A stretch of 35,825 nt of DNA, from positions 51,636-87,460 of the forward strand of contig RQSC01000598.1 in the NCBI GenBank assembly GCA_013416795.1, read 5' to 3'. This document shows, piece after piece, positions 27,208 through 35,825 of this stretch. The notes under the pieces were generated by a model. It did no database searches, was not told where the DNA came from, and saw nothing but the letters and a program-made list of their open reading frames with translations. Numbering within the stretch: the stretch's first letter is position 1; each line of letters starts with the position of its first letter. The position numbers were made by a program, and so were the translations under genes. Source of the DNA: Prasinococcaceae sp. CCMP 1430 (taxonomy: Eukaryota > Prasinodermophyta > Palmophyllophyceae > Prasinococcales > Prasinococcaceae).

Positions 27208-27888
27208 GTTTTTTTGACGGCGATATTTTCTGGTCGAAAATGCGGGGGCACAAAAAAATAACAGTTAGGGTCGCTCGGCGGGAATCAGGGTTTGTAAATT
27301 ATTCGTCGTAGGTCGTAGCCCCCCTCTCGACCCATGTGGCGCCCGGGTGGGACCAACCCCGGCCGGGGGGCGTCGCGGCGCGCCGGCGCTTCCGAGCCCC
27401 GGGCTACATCCGCGGGCATCCGCCCGGCGCGGGACGCGACGCGCCGCTGCGGCGTGCCGAACAGGTGGACGTCCGCGTGGTTTCACACGTGAAATTCACC
27501 CACGGGAGTGTTTGATGTGACCTGCGCACGAAAGGAGCGCAGGCGCTGCTCGCGACGAAGAGGCGCCACAGCGCGCGCGTGCCGCGCGCGCGCGCGCGTG
27601 CCACCCCACCCCCACCCCCACCCCGCCCCGGCTTCCATTCCCCGCTCGCGTGTGCTACGCTGCTACGCGCACGCGCCCCTTGCCCCCCGCTTCCCCCTGC
27701 CCTCGTCCTTCTCTCCACACACACACACACACGACCCTCCGCCCCCCCCTGTCGCCCGCCTCGCTTCCCCCGTCGAACCGACTGTGGCCCCGAGGCCCGT
27801 GGTTCACGTGCGGCGCGCACTCGCAGCGCAAGCCTTGCCCCCTCGTGTCCTCCTCATTCACCGCCGTCGTCCGCGCCAGCCATCACAC
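27208..27888. other. 5' flank of the ABCA gene
   Basis: Begins with T7, A-rich and ttagggtc sequence (27208-27280), then becomes GC-rich with (CCCCA)n at 27602-27625 and (CA)n at 27717-27732. No gene recognised on either strand. Confidence 0.5.
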
Positions 27889-30800
27889 ATGGCGGCACCG
27901 GGGGCGCGCGAGCGGCTGCTGGCCGGGGCGGCGGGGGACGAGCCGGAGGAAGGCGCGGATGACGCGCTCGCTGCTGCGGCAGCGAGCGCAGGGGGCTTCG
28001 GCACGCCCGCCGCGGGCTGGAGCGCGGCGTGGATACAGACGCGCGCCGTTTTGCGCAAGAACTTCCTGCTGCGTGCGCGCGGCCGCCCGCGCGGCGGGCG
28101 GTGCAACGTGTGCTCCGGCGCGACGAGCTTCGTCCTCGAAGTCTTCTTGCCGATTGTCTTCATCCTTCTCTGCTGCCTTCCGAAGTACCTCTCCCCGATC
28201 GAGTTCCACCCCCGGCATGCGGCCTCGCCCGTGCCCATCGGCGACGCCAGCCACGGGCGCTGGCGGCCGACGCAGATGCAGGTGTGCGCGCCGGCCGCGC
28301 GTGCAGGCCGGCTCTTGCAGCGGCAGCGACGGGGACGCGCGCGAAATCTGTGCGCTGAGTGGGCTCTCTGTGCTGACGCGCGCGTTGCCCTCGCGTCGCG
28401 CTCTCCTCGCACGCCCAGCTTGTGTTCCAGACGCCGCGAGTGTACCTTGCCCCGCGGGATGGCGAGGTCGCCGGCGAGGCGCCCGACGTCAAACGCCTGA
28501 CCTCGGTTGCGCGCACAATGGCAGCCACCTTGGCGTGCTCGGCCGTCGAACAGTACCAGGCGCACACATCCCCCGCCGAGCTGCTCCAGAACCACTCGAG
28601 CTTCGAGTTGTGGTTTATGCTCGAACCGAGCATGCTCCGGCCAGGTTGGACGCCGCCGCCGGGGCTCATCAGCTGCCTCGGCGACTGCGCTGGCGATGCG
28701 TGCGTCGAGTACCTCATGAGCGACCACATCGCTGTGCACAACAGCTCCGCGAGCGCCATCGCGGCGGTGCGCGAAATCGATGTGAACTCGGTGTGCCCAT
28801 TCGTGGTCGAGACGTCGTCGATGAGTGCGGAGGCGGGGCTGGACTACACCATCAGGCAGAACCACACCGACGTGCCCAGCACCAAGCCCAACTTCAGGTA
28901 CTACAAGTTCTTCGGCGAGCCGCCGAAGATATACAGGGACTACTGGGGCTTCGTCAACCTCGAGAGCCTGCTCGACCGGTCAATGATGGGCGTTCTGCGC
29001 GCCGAGCGCGACGGGGACCTCTCGGAGGGCGGAACCGCCCAAGCCTTGCCGCTCACGGTCTCTGTGCAGCCCTTCCCATGGCAAGAGTACACGCTCGACG
29101 TGGGTGCCATCGCTGCCAGCGGCTTCTTCGATCTGCTGATCATCTTCGCCTTCATCATCCCGAGCAAGTCCATAGTCACCACGCTGGTCGAAGAAAAAGA
29201 GCAGCGGTTGCGCGAGGGGATGATGCTGCTCGGCTTGAGGCCTGCGCTCTACTGGGGCACGTGGTTCGTCAACTTCTTCGGCATGCTCGCATTCACGTCT
29301 GCGGGAATGGCGGCCATCGGCACGTACTGCTTCGAGTACTCCAGCGCGCTCGTCATTTATGCCTTCTATCTGAGCTGCGCCTTTGCCATCGTGTCATTCT
29401 CGTTCTGGCTGAGCACGTTCTTTTCGAGCGGCAAGGTCGCGTCCGTGATGGCTGTGTTCCTTTACATCGCCTTCCGCATCCCAGGCATTGTCGTCACGAT
29501 CGTGTGGCCTGACGGCGGCCCGCTAGACAAGTGGGTCATGCTGCTGCCGCCCAGCGCTATCGGCTACTTCGTGCGCACGCTGACCACTCTGGAGATCGGG
29601 CAGTTCGGTGTCACGGCCGAGACGCTGCACACAGACATCTTTGACAACCCTCACTACCCGCTGAGCCCCCTAGAGGTTATTCAGATGCTCGTGCTTGATG
29701 GCTTCCTCTATGGCCTGCTCACGTGGTACACCGACCACGTGATCCCGAAGGAGTGGGGCACGGCGCTGCCGTGGTACTTCCCATTCATGCCGAGCTACTG
29801 GTCTCGCGAGCGGCGCGAGCGGGCGGAGCGCGAGCGGGCGCAGCAGGTGCTGTCGCTCTCGCGTTCGGCGAGCGCGGCGAGCATGGCGAGCGGCGTGCCT
29901 GCCACGAGTGGTAGGGCGAGAGCTGCCGCAGCCGCCGAAGGGAGCAAGGGTGTGCACATCCAGAATCTCACGAAGGTGTTCGGCGACAAGGTCGCGGTGG
30001 ACGGCGTTGACCTGTCGATGCACGCTGGCGAAGTGACTGCCCTCCTCGGCCACAACGGAGCCGGCAAGACGACGACCATTGCGCTCCTCACGGGCATGCT
30101 GCAGCCCACCCAGGGAGATGCGCTCATCGATGGGCTCTCGGTGTCGGAGGACATGGGCGCCATCAGGCGTTCGCTGGGTCTCTGCCCGCAATTCGATATC
30201 CTGTGGCCGAGCATCACCGTCCGCGAGCACTTGGAGATCTTCGCGCGCATCAAGGGCGCGCCCTCGACTGCGGTCGCCGCGGCCGAGGCGGTGCGCGCCG
30301 CCCGCTCCGTGGATCTGGGCGCAAAGATCGACACGCCTGCGAGCGCGCTCTCCGGCGGGCAGCGCCGCAAGTTGTCGCTTGCGATTGCCTTCATGGGTGA
30401 CCCACGCGTGGTGTTCCTCGACGAGCCCACGAGCGGCATGGATCCGTACGCGCGACGCTTCAGCTGGGATGTCATACGCGCGCACAGACGAGACCGCGTC
30501 ATCGTGCTCACAACGCACTTTCTGGACGAGGCCGACCTGCTCGCCGATCGCGTCGCAATCATGGCAAGCGGGCAGGTGGCCGCCGTGGGTTCGCCGCTTG
30601 AGCTGAAAGCACAGTACGGCTGTGGGTATGTGCTGACCATCACGCTTGCGCCGGGCGTAGAGCACAACGAGGCCGTCAAGTCCGCCGTCGCCGCCCACGT
30701 CTGTACTTTCGTGCCAGGGGCTGAGCGAGCGGGCGGCGCCGCGGCCGAGATTCGCTTGAACCTGCCCCAGGCAGAGTCAGCGCGCTTCCCTGCTCTGCTG

Positions 30801-33560
30801 CGGAGCATCGAGGACGACGGGGCCGACCTGGGCATTAGTGGGTTTGGGGTGAGCTGCACGACTCTCGAGGACGTGTTCTTGCGCGTGGGTGAGGATGCAG
30901 GCGTCGACGACAAGGACGATGCCGAGGTCGGGGGATCGCAGGGCTATGAGCAAGAAAGCCACGCGCTGCTCCTCGGGGATCCCGGGGCGGGTGGTCGAGG
31001 TGGCCGAATTCACGCGCATCCAACCTTTCTCGGGCAGTTCGTCGCGCTGCTTTACAAGCGCGTGTGCTGGATGAAGCGCGACAAGCTCGCCTTCACTGTG
31101 CAGCTGGGCGTCCCCGTGCTCTGTGTCGTGCTTGCGCAAATCGCGGGACGTGCGGGCGCGAAGCTGCCTGCACAGCCTCGCCTGGCGATGATCCGCGACA
31201 ACTGCATGGCTGGCCTTCCGGCAGCTGCCGCCGCCACCGATGCCGTGCGCGACGGCATCGCAGGGCTTGCGTCGGTCGTCTGGGAGTCGTACCCAAGCGC
31301 GCATGTGATCGACTCGCACATGAACCGCACTTGCGTGGACAACGTGACGTGCAAGACGGATGGCCTGCTGAACAGCACACTGCCGGGCTTTCTGCTCGAC
31401 ACGTGGTTTCATGGGCCCGACACGTACGACGGCTTCATGGTGCACGCGCCCGAGGCAGGGGCCGAGACGAACACGAGCATGCACTACACCATCCTTGCGA
31501 ACCAAACTGCCTATCACGCCTTGCCCGCGAGCCTGGCCGAGATGGACTCGGTGGTGTTCAACGCGCTCTTCGGGAGCATCGGCGCGAGCGTGCGCGTGTT
31601 CAACGAGCCGCTGCCATACGGCGAGCACGAGGCCGCGACGTACGCGCTGCAGATGGCGAACGACTCGCTGCTCGTGCTCTGCGCGGGCATGGCCATCGCC
31701 ATCCTCTCGGCAGGCTGCGCCGTCTTCGTGGTGCGCGAGCGAGCGTGCGGCGCGCGCCACGTGCAGATGGTGTCGGGCGTCAGCAGCCTGGCATACTGGC
31801 TTGCCACGTACGCCTTCGACTTGATCTTCTTCCTGCTGCCACTGGCCGCTATCATGGCCACGTTCTTCGCGTTCGGCCTCCCGCAGTACGTGGGCAAGGG
31901 GGCGATCGCCGTTGCGCTGCTTCTGCTCACCTTCGCGGCTGCCAGCCTGCCGCTTACGTACCTCCTGCAGCGCCTCTTCGACAACGAGCTCAAGGCGCTC
32001 ACGCGTCTCACGCTTCTGTACTTCCTCTTTGCTTTCTGCGCCGCGATGGCCACGATCGTGGTGCAGATCCTCGCTGCGCAGGACATCGGACACACGCGAG
32101 CCGCGTATGACGTCATGCAGTGGGTATTTCGCATCATTCCGCACTACTGCGTCTGCAAGGGACTGTTCGACCTCAGTTCAAACCATTTGGGCATTCTCGC
32201 CTTCGTCACACCGCCGTACACGCCGCGCACCTTCGGGCCGCTGGACATGGACGTCACCGGGTGGCAGATTGTGTTCCTCGCTGGCGAAGCGGTGATTTTC
32301 TCGCTCTTGCTGCTGCTGGTCGAGAATCCGCCTGACGTCGTCGCGCGGGCCATGCGCGCGGGGCTCCTCCCCACGCTCCTGGGTGCGCTTTCGCCGGGAG
32401 GTGACGGGAGCGCTGCGGCGGGCGCAGCGCGTGCCGCGCAGGAGGGCGACGCAGCAGTCGCGGAGGAGAAGCGCACGGCGGCGGCGCTGTTTGACGCCTC
32501 TGCAGTCGAGCTGAGCGGGAGCGGAGGCGACGCGGCGCCCCTGGTGGTCAAGGACTTGCACAAGGTATACCCCAGCGGCAAGGTGGCCGTTTCTAGCGTG
32601 TCATTCGTGGCTGAGCGTGACCACGTGTTCGGCCTGCTGGGTGTCAATGGCGCTGGGAAGACGACGACGTTCCGCGCGCTGACGGGCGAGATCCAGCCGA
32701 GCGGAGGTGACGCGCGCGTCAACGGCTGCAGCGTGGTGCGAGACCTGCGCGAGGCGCGCACGCACCTGGGCTACTGCCCGCAGTTCGACGCCACGCTGCC
32801 GCTGCTCACCGCCCGCGAGCACCTCTGCATGTACGCGCGGCTGCGCGGCGCCTCGCGCGCGCTCGCGGCGGCCATGTCCGAGGACCTGCTCGGTCGCGTG
32901 GGGCTCAGGCGCCACGCCGACAAGCCCTCGCATGCGCTGAGCGGGGGCAACCGCCGCAAGCTGAGCGTGGCCATCGCGCTGGTGTCGGCGCCAGAATGCG
33001 TGCTGATGGACGAGCCGTCCACGGGCATGGACGCCGGGGCGCGGAGGGCAATGTGGGCGGTGCTCGATGCCGAGCGCGTTGGGCGTGCCATCGTGCTCAC
33101 CTCGCATTCGATGGAGGAGGTGGAGGCCACGTGCGACAGGCTCACTATCATGGTGGACGGTGCCATGCGGTCGATCGGCACGCTGCAGGAGCTCAAGAGC
33201 CGCTACGGCACCGGGTACACGATGGCCTTCCGCGTGCGCAACTCGAAAGCGCTCGCCGAGCTCGACGCCTTCGTGATGCAGACTTTCCCCGGCGCCAAGG
33301 CCACTGAGCAGTCGACTCTCACCGCCAAGTACAACCTGCCGACGGTCAGCGCCGGCGTGAACGGCCAGGGCGACAACGCGGAAGGCGGTGCTCAGCGACT
33401 CAGCGACGCCTTCGCCGCCGTCGAGCGCGAGGTTGGTGCAGAGGCCGAGGGTGGCGGTCGCGTGGGCCACGGCGGCATCGTCGAGTACTCGGTCACGCAA
33501 GCCACGCTCGAGGATGTCTTCATCGGCTTCGCGCGCACGTCGCAAGAGACGCAAGAGTGA
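27889..33560 (+). CDS. Full-length ABCA-subfamily ABC transporter
   Basis: Two exons, 27889-28281 and 28419-33560 (donor gtgtgcgcg, acceptor cgcccag, phase 0), give 1844 residues. ABCA layout is complete: TM1 after an N-terminal RKNFLLRARG and FVLEVFLPIVFILLCCLPKY; a large lumenal loop with sequons; a TM cluster (FFDLLIIFAFIIPS, MAAIGTYCFEYSSALVIYAF); NBD1 with Walker A GHNGAGKTT (675-683), signature LSGGQRRKLS and Walker B VVFLDEPTSGMDP; then TTLEDVFLRVGED. The second half has TM7 (LAFTVQLGVPVLCVVLAQIA), another loop, a TM cluster, and NBD2 with GVNGAGKTT (1539-1547), LSGGNRRKLS, CVLMDEPSTGMD and the ABCA-typical ATLEDVFIGFAR end. ABCA proteins move lipids across membranes. Substrate and membrane are unknown. 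The long antisense and out-of-frame ORFs here are shadows. Confidence 0.96.
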
Positions 33561-33802
33561 CGGGGGAGCGCCTTGGCAGCGGTGTACCGTGCTGTGAGTC
33601 AGCCGGCATCCTGTCTGCCGAGCATGAGAACCAATGAGGCACAGGGCTGGTCGTTGTAAACCCGACTGCGTACAATGTCGTGCGCGTCGTGCGCTGCAAG
33701 ACGCAGCGCACACAGTCGCATCCGCGCCGTGGCCAAAAAATGTGCCCCTCCATGGGCAGTGCCTTACACGGCGTGCGCGCGTGTGTGCGCTCGGGCGTGT
33801 GC
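33561..33802. other. Short convergent intergenic region
   Basis: The 242 bases between the ABCA stop and the mL45 stop hold the two 3' ends. No gene or obvious structure. Confidence 0.5.
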
Positions 33803-34848
33803 TCACTTGACGTCCTCGAGCTTGACCACCGCGCCCTCGGGCACCGCGGGTATCTTCGCCGCTAGCCGCCACTTGTTCTGCCCATCGGCGAGAGGCACCT
33901 CCAGCACCCACCAGTCGACGACGGCCGCTGGCTTCCCCGGCGCGGTCCCCGCCACCTTGACGCCGCGCTCGCCTGGCGCGGGCGCGGCGCCGTACGCGCT
34001 GAAAAGCTGCTGCGAGCGCACGCGCATGGTCGCCTGCACCACGCCTGGGAAGCGCGCGCGCGTTGTCAGCCAAAGCAGGGCGATGGGCCTGCGGGAGTGC
34101 GCGCGGCGGTGGTGTGCGGTCGTGCGCGGGCGCGCGAGCGCGCGCGAGCGAGAGAGAGAGAGAGAGCGAGAGAGAGCGCATTGCCCGCGCACCTCTGTTG
34201 AGACTGCGGTCGAGCACGTGCGCGCGCATCTGGATGAGCTCTATTGCGGGCTTCTCGGCGAGCTCCCACTCCATGCGCTCCCATCCGGCGCGCCGCCGCG
34301 CGCGGCTCTCGCTGCGCAAGGCGGCCATCGCAGTGGGCGTCACCAGCGCGTCCACGCGGTGCAGCGCGCCCTCGCCGCCGGCGCTGGCGGCGCTCACTTG
34401 CTCGAAGAGCTCGGAGGCCTCGGCCTTGAAGGCATCCTTGCCGTGCGTCTTGCCCTGCGCCGCTCAGCCTGCGCGTCAGACAGGGGGCGCCAGAGGCGGC
34501 GGCGCGGGCTGGCGCGCAGGGCCCACCGGCGCGGGGCGCACCGGCGCGGGCGCGCCTGCGCAGTGCCGCACCTTGCGCGTGCACAGGGCGATGGCCCACA
34601 TCGACGATACGCCCTGGTTGAAGCGCGCGCGCAGGTAGCTGAACCCCTTCGAGCTGGAGAGCGCGTCGGCCAGCGACGGCGCCTCGATGGGACCCCGGTA
34701 CGGGTCGACCACGAAGCCCGGCGACTCGACGCCGCCGCCCGACGTCTGCACGGCGCCCGAGTCGGACGCCGTCGCGGCGATGCGTCCGCGGCGGATCTGC
34801 GCGGGCCCGCCGCTGCGCGCCGAGCGCGGCCGCGCGCGCGACGCCCAT
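33803..34848 (-). CDS. Mitochondrial ribosomal protein mL45 / Tim44-like domain protein
   Basis: Three minus-strand exons are clear: up to 34572, 34454-34193 and 34044-33803, all GT-AG and in phase. The protein reads FVVDPYRGPIEAPSLADALS, FSYLRARFNQGVSSMWAIAL, then GKTHGKDAFKAEASELFEQV, LVTPTAMAALRSE, ELAEKPAIELIQMRAHVLDR, VVQATMRVRSQQLFSAYG, VVDWWVLEVPLADGQNKWRL and AAKIPAVPEG. The RW-rich cone with a final W-R-L-A-A-K-I is the Tim44-like fold; length and context fit mL45, which anchors mitoribosomes to the inner membrane. The likely start ATG at 34848 (MGVARAAALGAQRRARADPP, a good mitochondrial presequence) is one frame off from the body, so a base is probably missing or extra between 34848 and about 34725. 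An in-frame ATG at 35028-35030 would read through a strong acceptor-like tract. Confidence 0.75.
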
Positions 34849-35158
34849 GGCCGGAGCGAGCGACGCCCCGGCCGCGCACTGTGGGCCCGACGGCGCGACG
34901 CGCCGCCCACCTGCCCGGCGGGGAAGGGGTGGAGGGGTGTATGGGTGGGGTGGGGTGGGGTGTGTGGGGGGTAGTGAGGCGGCCTGCTGCACCAGTGCAC
35001 CGCACGCACGCAGACCCCAACTCTACTCATAAAACCATAAACATCAAAACCCAAACCTAAACCCCGGGGCAGTCGACGGGTGCAAGCTGGATCCCCTCCG
35101 TAGCCCTGGGTCCCTGGAATCGAATGCCCGCCAAAAGTTCGCGATCACCGATCATGGC

Positions 35159-35410
35159 CCGGGGCAGTCACTGGGGCAGACCGGGTGTTCTGTGATTGTT
35201 CCATCATCGCCCAGGGCAGTCATTGGGGCAGACCGGGTTTTCTGTGATTGTTCCATCATCGCCCAGGGCAGTCATTGGGGCAGCAATTGTTCGATCATTG
35301 CCCAGGGCAGTCATTGCCCAGGGCAGTCATTGGGTCAGACCGGCTTTACTGGAATTGTTCCATCATTTCCCAGGTCAGTCGTAGGGTCAGACCGGGTTCG
35401 CTGTGATTGT
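35159..35410 (+). repeat. ~52-bp tandem repeat array (about five degenerate units)
   Basis: Units begin gggcagtcattggggcagac, continue cgggttttctgtgattgttc and end catcatcgccca. They start at about 35160, 35213, 35266, 35305, 35321 and 35373. The third and fourth are shortened by internal deletions; the last two have gtcagac in place of ggcagac. There are no unique spacers. Confidence 0.85.
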
Positions 35411-35474
35411 TCCGATCGGGGACCTGACGTGTGGCGGCGGCGCCGCGCGGCCGATCAACAGCCCGGCGCCGAAC

Positions 35475-35535
35475 CAAAAAAAAACGCTTTTTTTTTTTGC
35501 CGCCGCTTCGAAGCGGCGGCGGCGGCAAAAAAAAA
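35475..35535. repeat. GC-rich palindrome capped by T/A homopolymers
   Basis: T10 is followed by gccgccgcttcgaagcggcggc and extra ggc units, then A10. The whole can fold into a hairpin of about 20 bp, with T-A pairing extending the GC stem. A further A9/T10 pair lies directly upstream. Confidence 0.8.
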
Positions 35536-35825
35536 ATTATGAGAGGGCGAGGCGCCGCAGCGCGCCGGGAGGAAAGGGGGGGGGTGTCGGGGAGAGGGGC
35601 GCGAGGCGGCGGCGGGGGCGCGCGGCGGGGGCGGAGGTGGCCTCGGCGCCATCGCCGTGCGCGTCCGGGAGATCCTCCCCCTTCCCCTCCTACCCCCCCC
35701 CCGCGCGCGCGCGCGCGCGCTCGCGCGCTCGATATTTTCCCCCCGCGTGCGCTGCGAAGCGCCCACGCACCCCTCGCGCCGTAGGTGCCGGCGGCGCGCG
35801 CGGCGGCATGCGCAGCCGCTGCAGG
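35536..35825. other. GC-rich low-complexity window end
   Basis: G-runs, a (CG)n tract (35702-35730) and C-runs. No gene recognised; a 5' exon of a gene to the right cannot be excluded. Confidence 0.4.

Noticed and set aside
27650-29512. 620-residue plus-strand ORF in another frame of the ABCA gene
   Set aside because: Shadow frame; the ABCA frame shows the conserved transporter sequence through the same region.
32601-34397. 598-residue minus-strand ORF
   Set aside because: Only its first ~70 codons (to 34193) are real, as exon 2 of the mL45-like gene; the rest is antisense to ABCA NBD2.
35159-35410. CRISPR-like array
   Set aside because: Units are contiguous, with no unique spacers, and this is a eukaryotic nuclear context.
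1-35825. tRNA or rRNA genes
   Set aside because: I saw no convincing cloverleaf or rRNA core sequence; the ggttcgactc at 19667 lacks the rest of a tRNA.

Overview
This is a very GC-rich nuclear window from a eukaryotic microalga. Genes lie on both strands, carry spliceosomal introns and are separated by low-complexity, microsatellite-rich spacers. Plastid and mitochondrial housekeeping genes (long-form ribosome hibernation factor, mL45-like protein, HPP membrane protein), chromatin genes (SSRP1/Pob3, MYST acetyltransferase), a bacterial-type glucokinase and a probable selenoprotein all point to a photosynthetic protist. A haptophyte or similar secondary-plastid alga is my best guess; this is inference from gene content and composition only.

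Layout: (1) 1-2240, the 3' end of an OVATE-domain gene, then a small secreted protein. (2) 2743-4377, a carbohydrate sulfotransferase on the minus strand. (3) 4998-7640, a convergent redox pair: a thioredoxin-fold/hemerythrin protein with an in-frame TGA (UGGC motif) and a SECIS-like 3'UTR hairpin, facing a five-exon PrxQ-type peroxiredoxin. (4) 7641-9236, repeat-rich spacer. (5) 9237-11411, a five-exon bacterial-type glucokinase on the minus strand, overlapped at its start by an orphan exportin-T-like first exon on the plus strand. (6) 12046-16027, an APE2-like endonuclease and an HPP protein, both plus. (7) 16315-19540, a CobW-family GTPase and a long HPF/PSRP1 homologue, both minus. (8) 20361-21590, acetyl-CoA acetyltransferase. 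(9) 21729-22475, a short membrane protein with a glucosidase-II-beta (PRKCSH-like) cysteine domain, minus. (10) 23544-26540, SSRP1 and a MYST acetyltransferase in convergent orientation. (11) 27889-33560, a full-length ABCA transporter. (12) 33803-34848, an mL45/Tim44-like protein, minus, followed by tandem repeats to the window end.

The genes do not form operons. The strongest functional grouping is the selenoprotein-peroxiredoxin pair; SSRP1 and MYST are a second thematically linked convergent pair.

The strongest candidate novelty is the selenocysteine-thioredoxin/hemerythrin fusion: all seven di-iron ligands can be placed, the redox motif reads UGGC across a TGA, and a SECIS-like structure lies downstream. 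A second structural signal is intron architecture: several introns are GT-rich at the donor end and AC-rich at the acceptor end, so their two halves could pair.

Limits: exon borders were deduced by eye from GT-AG sites, reading phase and family conservation. Several 5' ends (sulfotransferase, glucokinase, SSRP1, MYST, mL45) have no clean in-frame ATG. There is one 28-base N gap (10273-10300) and single Ns at 18299 and 23504.
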